Both the position numbers and the translations under genes were made by a program. Shown here in pieces: positions 17,172 through 24,578 of a stretch of 58,896 bases of DNA. The notes beneath the pieces were generated by a model. The model saw only the letters and a program-made list of their open reading frames with translations. It did not search any database and was not told the DNA's origin. The stretch is from Acidobacteriota bacterium (lineage in GTDB: Bacteria > Acidobacteriota > Thermoanaerobaculia > UBA5066 > Gp7-AA6): NCBI GenBank assembly GCA_020199905.1, contig JAIVJS010000014.1:1-58896 (forward strand), in the 5' to 3' direction. Within the stretch, counting starts at the first letter, position 1, and the number at the start of each line of letters is the position of its first letter.

Positions 17172-17825
17172 GTGCATGTGTTGGAGAATGTCCCCCTCAC
17201 CCCGCGACCCGCGAAGGAGGCGTTCCTGGACGGACCCGAAGACAAGGACGGTTCCTCGGGCGCTCGCGACCCGGCCGAGGAAAAGCTCCTCGAAGGGTGC
17301 CGGGGGGGCGACGTCGCAGCGTTCGAGCGGCTCTACGAGCTTCACGGCGCCCGCATGAAAAGCATCGCGCGCAACCTGCTGGGACACGAGACGGACGCCG
17401 AAGACGCCGTCCAGGAGGCTTTTCTGAAGATTTATCGAGGCGCGGCGTCCTTTCGGGGGTCCGCGGCGCTTTCGACCTGGATTTACCGGATCCTCGTCAA
17501 CACCTGCTATGACCTGCTGCGGCGGCGCAAGCGGCATCCCGAGGACCCGATCGAGGCGCCCTCGGGCGCAGGCGACGGGTCCGCGCTGCCCGCGCCGGCC
17601 GGCGATCATCCCCTGAGAATGGCCATCGAGCAGTCGCTGTCGAAGCTGGCGCCGCGCCAGCGGACCGTCTTTCTCCTCTCCGCCGTCGAGGGCTTTTCGC
17701 ATCGCGAGATCGCCGGGGTTCTGGACGTCTCCGAGGGCGCCTCGAGAACGCTCCTCTTCGAGGCGAAGCGCCGGCTGCAGGACCTGCTCTGGACGTCGGG
17801 AGCGCGCGGAAGGGCGAGCGCATGA
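17172..17825 (+). CDS. ECF-type RNA polymerase sigma factor
   Basis: 217 residues. The sigma2 region reads FERLYELHGARMKSIARNLLG, then DAEDAVQEAFLKIYRGAASFRG and STWIYRILVNTCYDLLRRRKR. Sigma4 reads LAPRQRTVFLLSAVEGFSHREIAGVLDVSEGASRT, with a helix-turn-helix. No extra sigma1/3 domains, so group 4 (ECF). The start is uncertain: GTG 17172, GTG 17178 and TTG 17181 are all possible. The downstream anti-sigma start overlaps its stop (ATGA, 17822-17825), so the two are translated together. An ECF-like promoter about 30 bases upstream suggests autoregulation. Confidence 0.9.
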   Translation: MHVLENVPLTPRPAKEAFLDGPEDKDGSSGARDPAEEKLLEGCRGGDVAAFERLYELHGARMKSIARNLLGHETDAEDAVQEAFLKIYRGAASFRGSAALSTWIYRILVNTCYDLLRRRKRHPEDPIEAPSGAGDGSALPAPAGDHPLRMAIEQSLSKLAPRQRTVFLLSAVEGFSHREIAGVLDVSEGASRTLLFEAKRRLQDLLWTSGARGRASA

Positions 17826-18496
17826 CCGGCGGATGCACGCGCGCGCAGGATGCGCTGAAGAGAAACGATCCCTCCGCGATCGAGAGGCTGCGCGTTCACG
17901 CCGCCCGCTGCGCCGAGTGTGCGGAGCCGCTCGCGCTCTGGGACGAGATCTCCAGTGCGGCTCCCTCCCTTCGCCGCGAGTGGGAGAGCCCGCGGCTCTT
18001 CTCGAAGATCGCGGCCGCGATCGACGCGGAGAAGAGCCTGCGTCCCGTCCCGGCGGCGGCTGCGGCGGCTCTAACCCCCTCCCGCCGGTTTCAGTGGATC
18101 CCGATGGCCGCCGCCGCGTCGCTGTTCGTCGTCGCCATGGTGGGGCTGCAGGTCTTCCGCAACAGCGGCGGGCGGGAGCCTCTCGTGAATGCGGCGAGCA
18201 CGAGCAATCCGCTCCTGACGGATCGTTCGCTCGAGGAGGTCGAGACGGCCGAGGCGAACTACGTCCGCTCGATCGAACGGCTCTCCGTCCTGGCGCGCCC
18301 GCGCATCGCGAACCCGACGACACCGCTGTTCGTCAACTACCGCGAGAAGCTCCAGCTGCTCGATTCCGCCATCGTCGAGATTCGAGCCCAGATCGAGACC
18401 AACCGGTTCAACTCCCACCTGCGCCGCGAGCTTCTGGCGATGTACCAGGAGAAGCAGCGGACGCTGCAGGAACTCATGAAAGAGGCCACGTCATGA
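17822..18496 (+). CDS. Anti-sigma factor with putative zinc-finger (ZAS-like) and one membrane helix
   Basis: 224 residues. The N-terminus has RVHAARCAECAE, the HxxxCxxC motif of zinc-binding anti-sigma factors (about residues 26-34). A membrane helix follows at about residues 95-112 (WIPMAAAASLFVVAMVGLQVF). The part beyond the membrane (about 110 residues) is helical and charged (VETAEANYVRSIERLSVLA, LQLLDSAIVEIRAQIETN, LLAMYQEKQRTLQELMKEA) and is probably a coiled-coil sensor domain outside the cytoplasm. ATGA overlaps at both ends couple it to the sigma gene and to the solenoid gene. Confidence 0.88.
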   Translation: MTGGCTRAQDALKRNDPSAIERLRVHAARCAECAEPLALWDEISSAAPSLRREWESPRLFSKIAAAIDAEKSLRPVPAAAAAALTPSRRFQWIPMAAAASLFVVAMVGLQVFRNSGGREPLVNAASTSNPLLTDRSLEEVETAEANYVRSIERLSVLARPRIANPTTPLFVNYREKLQLLDSAIVEIRAQIETNRFNSHLRRELLAMYQEKQRTLQELMKEATS

Positions 18497-20244
18497 CGCG
18501 AATGTTCTCTTCGGCGCCTCTGACACCGCGGGTGCGGAGCGCCGCCCTGGCGCTGATCGCCATCACCGCGGTCGCCGTCCCGGCGATGGCGGACTCTTCG
18601 CGAGAGGAAATCTCCCGCGAAGTGCACAAGAGTCTTCCTCTGCGATCCGGACAGCGCCTGGAAGTCGATCACCGCAACGGAAACGTCCGGATTCACACAC
18701 ACGCCTCGGCGGCCGCCCGGGTGGACGCCCGGATCCGCGTTTCGTCCTCCGACATGGAGGAAGCGAAGCGTTTCGCCGACGCGATTGCGATCGACGTCGA
18801 GGCGTCCTCGAACGGCGTCTCGGTTCGGACCCGATACCCGGAGGAACACGGCGGGTTGTTCGGGTCGCGGCGCATCTCGTTCGCGGTCGACTACGACATC
18901 TCGGTGCCCGAGGGCGCCGCCGTCTCCATCCGCAACCGCTTCGGCGACGTCCTCGCCGACGACCTGAAGGGGGGAACGGAGATCCACAACGCGAACGGCC
19001 GGGTGGTCTTCCGCGGCGGCAAGGGAATGGCGCGCCTCGAGAACTCTTTCGGGTCTCTGGAGCTTGCCGGCAACGCCGGCGACACCGACGTCACCAACGC
19101 CAACGGGACAGTGACGATCGCCGATGTCGACGGGCAGCTTTCCGTTCGGAACCGCTTCGGGCGCGTGACGATCGCGCGCGCGAAAAAGGTCACGTTTTCC
19201 GGAACGAACGCCGACGTCTCTCTCACCGGATCCGGACCGGCATCCGTGACGACTTCGTTCGGCGCCGTCGACGTTTCGAACGTCGCGGGAGATCTGTCGG
19301 TCCAGAACACCAACGGAGCGGTGACGGCGGCGGGCGTGGCAGGGGAAGCCGAGCTTTCCGCGAGCTTCGCCGCGATCACGTTCTCCGACGTCAAGAAGGG
19401 CGTCCGCTGCACCGGCACGAACGCGCGGGTCAGCGGCCGCAAGGCGGGCGGCGCGGTCACGGTCCAGAACTCGTTCGGGCCCGTCGAGCTCTCCGACATC
19501 GGGGGCGCCGTCGACGTGCAGAACTCCAACGGCAAGGTGCGGCTGCGCGACATCCGCGGCGCGGCCATCGTGCGCAATCGCTTCGGCGACGTGGACGCCT
19601 CCGGAATCGGCGGGGACGCGACGGTCGTGGGCGGGAACGGCGCCGTGACTCTCTCGAACATCGAGGGCGCGGTGGACGCGCGGAACTCCTTCGGCGCGGT
19701 CTCGGTCACTCGCGCGAAGAAGGGCGTCAAGGTCAACTCGGGCAATGGCGGGGTGGCGATCGCGGACGCGGGCGGAATGAGCTTCGTCAAGACGAGCTTC
19801 GGTCTGGTGGAAGCGGCGAGGATCGCCGGCGACCTGACCGTCGAGAACTCCAACGGGGCGGTCCGCGCGAGCGACGTGCGCGGCTTCGCGAACGTCCGGA
19901 CGTCCTTCTCGGCGGTCGCGCTCGAGGGAATCACGGGCGCCATCGACGTGGACAACCAGAACGGTTCCGTCGAGCTGCGCGACATCGGCACCGGCGCGAA
20001 AGCCTGCAGCCGGGTCGCGGTGAAAACGTCTTTTGCGCCCGTCCGGATCTCTCTGGCCGAAGGCGGAGGGTACGCGGTCAACGCGCGGACGTCCTTCGGG
20101 AAGATCCACAGCGAGCTGCCGCTGACGATTTCGGGAAGCGCCAGCTCCGACTCGCTTCAGGGAAAGATCGGCGACGGCCGCTGCGAGATCACGGTGAGCG
20201 ACTCCAACGGGAACATTGAGCTCATGAAACAGGGGAGGCGGTAG
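18493..20244 (+). CDS. Exported DUF4097-type beta-solenoid protein with alternating FG/NG rungs
   Basis: 583 residues from ATG 18493, overlapping the anti-sigma stop (ATGA). Signal peptide (SAALALIAITAVAVPAMA). A non-repeat segment to about residue 140 is followed by about 21 rungs of about 18 residues each. The rungs alternate almost strictly between a turn ending in FG (RNRFGDV, ENSFGSL, TTSFGAV, RNSFGAV, KTSFGLV) and one ending in NG (HNANGRV, TNANGTV, QNTNGAV, ENSNGAV, DNQNGSV). This predicts a long right-handed beta-solenoid whose repeating unit is two rungs. DUF4097 proteins often sit behind sigma/anti-sigma pairs. Role probably at the cell envelope; no catalytic residues seen. Confidence 0.88.
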   Translation: MTRMFSSAPLTPRVRSAALALIAITAVAVPAMADSSREEISREVHKSLPLRSGQRLEVDHRNGNVRIHTHASAAARVDARIRVSSSDMEEAKRFADAIAIDVEASSNGVSVRTRYPEEHGGLFGSRRISFAVDYDISVPEGAAVSIRNRFGDVLADDLKGGTEIHNANGRVVFRGGKGMARLENSFGSLELAGNAGDTDVTNANGTVTIADVDGQLSVRNRFGRVTIARAKKVTFSGTNADVSLTGSGPASVTTSFGAVDVSNVAGDLSVQNTNGAVTAAGVAGEAELSASFAAITFSDVKKGVRCTGTNARVSGRKAGGAVTVQNSFGPVELSDIGGAVDVQNSNGKVRLRDIRGAAIVRNRFGDVDASGIGGDATVVGGNGAVTLSNIEGAVDARNSFGAVSVTRAKKGVKVNSGNGGVAIADAGGMSFVKTSFGLVEAARIAGDLTVENSNGAVRASDVRGFANVRTSFSAVALEGITGAIDVDNQNGSVELRDIGTGAKACSRVAVKTSFAPVRISLAEGGGYAVNARTSFGKIHSELPLTISGSASSDSLQGKIGDGRCEITVSDSNGNIELMKQGRR

Positions 20245-20277
20245 GGGGAGAAGCCGTCCGCTCTCAGCCAGGCGCCC

Positions 20278-20316
20278 ACGGATAACTGATTACGGATAAC
20301 TGATTACTGATAGCTA
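20278..20316. repeat. GGATAACTGATTAC tandem repeat
   Basis: Two consecutive copies of GGATAACTGATTAC (about 20280-20307) followed by TGATAGCTATC. It belongs to the dispersed CTGA-type family at operon ends. Confidence 0.7.
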
Positions 20317-20479
20317 TCCGAGTGCCGCCAGAAGCGCGAGCGCAAGGAGGAGCAGGCTCAGCCGGCGGACAATCCTCAGCACCCCTGGTTTACGCCGCTC
20401 AGGCCCGCGGCGTTTGGGCGGCCGCGCCTGAGAGCCGAGACCAGGTGCTCTGATGCGGTTCCCCTTCGATTCCCGTTCG

Positions 20480-20537
20480 GGTGACCGCGGAGTACGGCGG
20501 CCGTCTCGCTCCCGTTCGTCGCTCGGCTCCCGGCCCA
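20480..20537. repeat. REP-like palindromic repeat, copy 3
   Basis: GTGACCGCGG-AGTA-CGGCGG followed by CCGTCTCGCTCCCGTTCGTC and GGCTCCCGGCCC. Same order of blocks as copies 1 and 2, with stem mismatches. Confidence 0.75.
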
Positions 20538-20559
20538 GGGTTCGCCTCCCGCCTCCCGA

Positions 20560-21021
20560 TTACCACCTGTGAAACGCGGGATGACCTTGCGAAACCGCCA
20601 CAAACGTTCCGCGGCACGTGGCCGTCACCTTCCCGCTGGCCTCGAGGGTCGCTTCCACGGTCGCGCGGTCGGCCGATGAGTCGATCACGCGGGCGCGGAG
20701 CTTGAGCGGCGCGTCCATCGGCGTCGGGCGCTTTAAGACGACGTGAAAATCCGCCGTGACCGTGCAGGGCGGCGTCGCCGCGCCCGCCTTCTGGTGGAGG
20801 TGATGCGTGGCGGCCCAGTTGCTGTGGCAGTCGAGGAGCGCGCCGCAGATTCCGCCGTTCAAGACCCCGTCGAAGGCCTGGTGGTGTGGCTCGGGGCGCC
20901 AGTCGCAGACGAGCTCGTCGCCTTCGACGAAGCTGCGAATGCGCAGCCCTTTCTCGTTCGCGGGTCCGCACCCGAAGCACCGGTTGGCCGGCGCCCAGCG
21001 TTCCTGCAGGCTCTGCGTCAC
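20560..21021 (-). CDS. PaaI-type hotdog-fold thioesterase
   Basis: 153 residues from GTG 21021, which overlaps the YciI stop by four bases (GTGA). The sequence starts CFGCGPANEKGLRIRSFVEGD, then HHQAFDGVLNGGICGALLDCHSNWA, the HGG-like catalytic loop region of PaaI thioesterases (the helix of the hotdog fold). TADFHVVLKRPTPMDAPLKLRARVI supplies the central strands. Such enzymes hydrolyse acyl-CoA thioesters in the cytoplasm. The CxGC motif near the N-terminus is common in this subfamily. Last gene of a three-gene minus-strand group. Confidence 0.87.
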   Translation of the reverse strand: MTQSLQERWAPANRCFGCGPANEKGLRIRSFVEGDELVCDWRPEPHHQAFDGVLNGGICGALLDCHSNWAATHHLHQKAGAATPPCTVTADFHVVLKRPTPMDAPLKLRARVIDSSADRATVEATLEASGKVTATCRGTFVAVSQGHPAFHRW

Positions 21022-21308
21022 AGTTTCTCCAGGGATTCTGCGCCGATGTTGGGCAGCCACGGCAGGAGCTCGTACTGGGCGACGCCTTCGCGGACGAACG
21101 GATCCTCGTCGCGGATCCGGTCGAGGGTCTCCGCGCGGTGGTCCGGGACGCGCAGCAGCAGCACGCCGCCGTGCCGGGGGTCGGCCGGACCCGAGACGAG
21201 AAGAATCCCCGCGTCGCGGAGGCCGCGCAGATAAGCGCGATGGGTGTCCAGGTGCGGAAGCATCTCCTCGAGCGGGCGCCGGTATCGGACGATCGCGATG
21301 GCGTACAT
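21018..21308 (-). CDS. YciI family protein
   Basis: 96 residues, ferredoxin-like fold of the YciI/DGPF type. It has IAIVRYRRPLEEMLPHLDTHRAYL with the His/Asp pair seen in YciI, then AGILLVSGPADPRHGGVLLL and DEDPFVREGVAQYELLPW, the conserved DPF motif. Function of the family is mostly unknown; some members are dehydrochlorinase-like. Coupled to the thioesterase by GTGA, so the pair may act on one substrate. No strong ribosome site before ATG 21308. Confidence 0.85.
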   Translation of the reverse strand: MYAIAIVRYRRPLEEMLPHLDTHRAYLRGLRDAGILLVSGPADPRHGGVLLLRVPDHRAETLDRIRDEDPFVREGVAQYELLPWLPNIGAESLEKL

Positions 21309-21355
21309 GGCGGGAGCGTATCGCGGGACCGCGTGAGCCCGGCTCGCGTCCGCGC

Positions 21356-21880
21356 TTACCTCGACGGCCCCCCGCCACGACGCCGCGGCCAGAAAGCGTA
21401 GAGGAAAAACGGCAGGAACATCGCCGCCTCCGCCGCCACCACGAAGGCCCCGCGGGCGGAGAGCATGGCGAAGCCGATCGGGGCCACGGGAATGGGCCGC
21501 CACGGCGCGAAGAAGCGGCGGTTGGAAAAGGGCCAGAGAAGGGCGACGCCGAGGCCTCCGTCTGTCAAGGTGTCGAGAAGGCCGTGACTCGCCGTGACCG
21601 CCGCTCCCGCCAGGGCGGCGCGGGAAAAGGGGAGGCCCGCCGCCTTTCCCGCCGCGCCGCAGAGAAGACCCGCAGCCGCGGCCGCGGCCAGGGAATGCGA
21701 CGCTCCGCGGTGACCGAAAGGGGCCGCGTAAGGGATGCCGAGCGGGAAGGCGATCCCGTCGAGGTCCGGGAGAAGCGAGACGGCCGAGAAGAGTGTCACC
21801 GCCGCCGCCCGAGAGCCCTGCCGGCGGGAGAGCGCCCGCCCGGCCGCCGCGCCGACCGCGATGTGCCCGATGCTCGGCAT
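21356..21880 (-). CDS. YdjM/DUF457-like membrane-bound metal-dependent hydrolase
   Basis: 174 residues, four to five hydrophobic segments. Conserved residues are SIGHIAVGAA near the start, LLPDLDGIAFPLG (DxD), GHRGASHSLAAA and ASHGLLDTLTDGGLG. These match the metal-binding motifs of the YdjM (LexA-regulated, inner-membrane) family. The real substrate is unknown. The gene ends 47 bases before the YciI start and is divergent from gltA. Confidence 0.85.
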   Translation of the reverse strand: MPSIGHIAVGAAAGRALSRRQGSRAAAVTLFSAVSLLPDLDGIAFPLGIPYAAPFGHRGASHSLAAAAAAGLLCGAAGKAAGLPFSRAALAGAAVTASHGLLDTLTDGGLGVALLWPFSNRRFFAPWRPIPVAPIGFAMLSARGAFVVAAEAAMFLPFFLYAFWPRRRGGGPSR

Positions 21881-21921
21881 CGGCGCGATTCTCCCTCACA
21901 AAACCGGCCGGAGGCGCTCAC

Positions 21922-21927
21922 TATAAT
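21922..21927 (+). promoter_or_regulatory. TATAAT -10 element for citrate synthase
   Basis: Perfect TATAAT, 41 bases before the gltA start codon. No convincing -35 hexamer at the usual spacing (the sequence there is close to CAAAAC). Confidence 0.5.
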
Positions 21928-21968
21928 GACCGCCCGCGGACCGGGACGAAGCGGGATGGAGCCCTCCG

Positions 21969-23309
21969 ATGCCGACCACGCCGACAGCCGAAGACAAGAG
22001 CGCCGCGACCGCGCAGGAGCGCCGCGAGGCCGTCACCCTCGTCGATCATCGGACGGGGAAGTCCTACGACCTGCCGGTCTCGAACGGCACGATCCGGGCG
22101 ATCGACCTGCGCGAGGTCAAGACCGGCCCCGAGGACTTCGGGCTCATGTCGTACGACCCCGCGTTCATGAACACGGCGAGCTGCCGCAGCCAGATCACGT
22201 TCATCGACGGCGATCGCGGGATCCTCCGATACCGCGGCTACCCGATCGAGCAGCTCGCGGAGCGGTCGAGCTACCTGGAAGTCGCGTACCTGCTCCTGCA
22301 CGGCGAGCTCCCGACGAAGTCCGAGTACGACGAGTGGGTGCACAACATCACGTTCCACACGATGATCCACGAGAGCCTGAAGAAGTTCATGGACGGCTTC
22401 AATCACGACGCGCATCCGATGGGGATGCTCATCGCGACCGTCGGCGCGATGTCGACCTTCTACCCGGGAGCGCGGGACATCCACAGCGCGTCCGACCGGA
22501 CGAAGCAGATCCACCGTTTGATCGCCAAGATGCCGACACTCGCGGCGTTTGCGTACCGCCACAGCATGGGAATGCCCTACGTCTATCCCGACAACGACTT
22601 TTCGTACACGGGCAACTTCCTGAACATGCTCTTCCGGATTCCCTCGTCGAGCTGGAAGCCCGATCCGGTGCTCGTGCGCGCGCTCGACGTGCTCTTCATC
22701 CTCCACGCCGACCATGAGCAGAACTGCGGCACGCACGTGATGCGCGGCATCGGCTCCTCGCATACGGACCCCTATTCGGCGGTGGCCGGCGCCGCCGCGG
22801 CGCTCTACGGCCCGCTGCACGGGGGCGCGAACGAAGAGGTCCTGAAGATGCTCCAGGAGATCGGTACGGTCTCCCGCATACCGGCCTTCATCGAAGAGGT
22901 GAAGAACGGAAAGGGCGAGAAGCGGCTGATGGGATTCGGTCATCGTGTGTACAAGAACTTCGACCCGCGGGCGACGATCATCAAGAGGATCGCCGACGAG
23001 GTGTTCGCAGTCACCGGAAGAAACCCGCTCTTGGACGTCGCGATCGAGCTCGAGCGCATCGCCCTCCAGGACGATTACTTCATCAAACGGCGCCTTTACC
23101 CGAACGTGGACTTCTATTCCGGCCTGATCTACGAGGCGATCGGCATTCCGACCGCGGCCTTTACGGTGCTGTTCGCGATCCCGAGAGTCTCCGGCTGGCT
23201 CGCCCAGTGGCAGGAAATGCTGGAGGATCCGGAGCAGAAGATCGCGCGCCCCCGCCAGATCTACACGGGCCCGAAGGAGCGAAGCTTCGTCCCGATCGAA
23301 TCTCGATAA
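21969..23309 (+). CDS. gltA: Citrate synthase
   Basis: 446 residues, type II (hexameric-type) length. Condenses acetyl-CoA and oxaloacetate in the TCA cycle. Catalytic regions are complete: LHADHEQNCGTHVMRGIGSSHTDPY (first His), YGPLHGGANEEVLKML (second His) and GFGHRVYKNFDPRA (substrate-binding Arg), with a conserved Asp later. The N-terminus up to about residue 40 is a variable leader (ATAQERREAVTLVDHRTGKSY), followed by FGLMSYDPAFMNTASCRSQIT typical of GltA. Start ATG 21969 follows a TATAAT by 41 bases. The HAD gene follows after 16 bases. Confidence 0.97.
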   Translation: MPTTPTAEDKSAATAQERREAVTLVDHRTGKSYDLPVSNGTIRAIDLREVKTGPEDFGLMSYDPAFMNTASCRSQITFIDGDRGILRYRGYPIEQLAERSSYLEVAYLLLHGELPTKSEYDEWVHNITFHTMIHESLKKFMDGFNHDAHPMGMLIATVGAMSTFYPGARDIHSASDRTKQIHRLIAKMPTLAAFAYRHSMGMPYVYPDNDFSYTGNFLNMLFRIPSSSWKPDPVLVRALDVLFILHADHEQNCGTHVMRGIGSSHTDPYSAVAGAAAALYGPLHGGANEEVLKMLQEIGTVSRIPAFIEEVKNGKGEKRLMGFGHRVYKNFDPRATIIKRIADEVFAVTGRNPLLDVAIELERIALQDDYFIKRRLYPNVDFYSGLIYEAIGIPTAAFTVLFAIPRVSGWLAQWQEMLEDPEQKIARPRQIYTGPKERSFVPIESR

Positions 23310-23325
23310 GCAATCGAGTGATCGT

Positions 23326-23976
23326 ATGACCGCCGAAGGCGGGCGGATACGCGCTGTGCTTTTCGACTGGGACGGCACGCTGCTCGATTCCGCGGAGGCC
23401 AGCTTCCGGTGCTACCGGCGGCTCTTCCAGCCCTACGGCATCGACTTCACGCCGGAGGTCTTCGCGCGCACGTATGCGCCCGACTGGTATCGGACCTATG
23501 AGGGGATCGGGCTGCCCCGCGACCGATGGGGCGAGGCGGACGCGCGCTGGCTCGAGATCTACGCCGATGAGTCGTGCGGCCTGCGTCCGGGAGCGGCCGC
23601 GGCGCTCGCGCGTCTGGCGGCGGCAGGCGTCGCGGCCGGACTCGTGACGAGCGGCAGCCGATCGCGGGTCGAGCGGGACCTCGCGGCCCTGGGCGTCTCG
23701 TCCGCGTTTTCGGCCGTGGTCTGCGGCGAGGACGCTCGCAGGAAGAAGCCCGACCCCGAAGCGCTGCGGATCGCGATCGAGCGCCTCGGCGTTCCGGCGG
23801 CCCGGTCCGCGTACGTCGGCGACAGTCCCGAGGACGTCGAGATGGCTCGTGCTTCGGGGGTCTTCGCCGTCGGCCTCGAAGGCGGCTTCCCGAACGCGGA
23901 GGCGCTGCGCCGTTCTGCCCCGGAGGCGCTCGCGGGGAACCTGGCGGAAGCGGTGGAGGTCCTTCTCGCGTTGTAG
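23326..23976 (+). CDS. HAD-superfamily hydrolase (phosphoglycolate phosphatase-like)
   Basis: 216 residues. HAD motif I is VLFDWDGTLLDS (nucleophile Asp and acid Asp), motif II is GLVTSGSRS, motif III Lys lies in RRKKPDPEAL and motif IV is YVGDSPEDVEMARASG. A helical C1 cap lies between motifs I and II (SFRCYRRLFQPYGIDFTPEV). The family removes phosphate from small metabolites such as phosphoglycolate or sugar phosphates; substrate not predictable. Follows gltA by 16 bases, so likely co-transcribed. Confidence 0.9.
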   Translation: MTAEGGRIRAVLFDWDGTLLDSAEASFRCYRRLFQPYGIDFTPEVFARTYAPDWYRTYEGIGLPRDRWGEADARWLEIYADESCGLRPGAAAALARLAAAGVAAGLVTSGSRSRVERDLAALGVSSAFSAVVCGEDARRKKPDPEALRIAIERLGVPAARSAYVGDSPEDVEMARASGVFAVGLEGGFPNAEALRRSAPEALAGNLAEAVEVLLAL

Positions 23977-24062
23977 GCCTGGTTCCAGTCTGCCTTTCGC
24001 TGCCGCCTCCCCCTCCCGCCTTCCGCCTGCCGCCTGCCGCCTCCCTTCCCGCACGCGGCGGA
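23977..24062. repeat. Pyrimidine-rich CCGCCTGCCGCCTGCC tract
   Basis: CCTCCCGCC, TTCCGCCTGCCGCCTGCCG and CCTCCC words (about 24005-24050). This is the reverse complement of the GGCGGGAGG/GGAAGGCGG tracts at 4921-4950 and 5600-5625. Confidence 0.5.
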
Positions 24063-24068
24063 TAGAAT
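24063..24068 (+). promoter_or_regulatory. TAGAAT -10-like element 10 bases before ATG
   Basis: TAGAAT with only 10 bases to the start codon of the TauE/SafE gene and no Shine-Dalgarno between. Fits a leaderless or nearly leaderless transcript. Confidence 0.4.
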
Positions 24069-24078
24069 TCGCGGCTCC

Positions 24079-24558
24079 ATGACGCCCGGCCAGATCGCCG
24101 CTCTCGTCGCGTCTTCGACGGCCGCCGGCGTGATGAACGCGATGGCGGGCGGCGGCACGATCCTGACTTATCCGACACTGCTCTGGCTCGGGGAGTCTCC
24201 GATCATCGCCAACGCGACCTCCACCGTCGCCCTTCTGCCCGGCGCCGCGTCGAGCCTCTTCGGATACCGGCGGGAGGTCGCGGTCCTGGGATTCCTCGGG
24301 GTCGCCGACATCCACGCCTCGAACGGCCTCAAGAATTTCTTTGGGATGTGCATCAACGGAGTCGCGGCGGCATACTTCATCCTGCGCGGCGCGGTCGAGT
24401 GGCGAGCCGCGCTCGTGATGATGGCGGGAGCGATCCTCGGCGGCTACGCGGGTGCGCGCTTCGCGCGAAAGATCGGACAGGCGCGGGCCCGCGCCGCCGT
24501 CATCGTGATCGGGTTCGTCATCGCCGGGATCCTGCTCTACCAGAGCTTCGGCCGCTGA
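24079..24558 (+). CDS. TauE/SafE-like (TSUP) permease, internally shortened
   Basis: 159 residues; normal TSUP permeases have about 240-260. The first family half begins correctly (AALVASSTAAGVMNAMAGGGTILTYP, then ANATSTVALLPGAASSLFGYRREVA). It jumps straight to the end of the second half (GVADIHASNGLKNFFGMCINGVAAAYF, then GGYAGARFARKIG). The intervening roughly 80-90 residues, which contain the central helices and the second GGxxG loop, are missing without loss of frame. The protein could be a non-functional relic or a real short form. ATG 24079 lies 10 bases after TAGAAT. Confidence 0.75.
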   Translation: MTPGQIAALVASSTAAGVMNAMAGGGTILTYPTLLWLGESPIIANATSTVALLPGAASSLFGYRREVAVLGFLGVADIHASNGLKNFFGMCINGVAAAYFILRGAVEWRAALVMMAGAILGGYAGARFARKIGQARARAAVIVIGFVIAGILLYQSFGR

Positions 24559-24578
24559 ACGGGAGGAGGCCGGAACGG

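Larger units (their letters stand above)
20245..20559. other. 315-base intergenic region: repeats and one possible mini-ORF
   Basis: Contains a GGATAACTGATTAC tandem (about 20280-20312), a possible 22-codon minus-strand hydrophobic ORF (20314-20382), a GC-rich stretch with GCCGCTCAGGCCCGCGGCG (about 20393-20412), copy 3 of the REP-like repeat (20480-20537), and GCCTCCCGCCTCCC words. No convincing full-length gene. Confidence 0.55.

Noticed and set aside
17176-17358. ATG 17176 as start of the sigma factor
   Set aside because: It is in another frame; the sigma frame uses GTG 17172/17178 or TTG 17181.
16935-18323. Extension of the cupin frame upstream under the sigma genes
   Set aside because: The cupin has a good ribosome site and ATG at 16934; the rest is antisense to sigma and anti-sigma genes.
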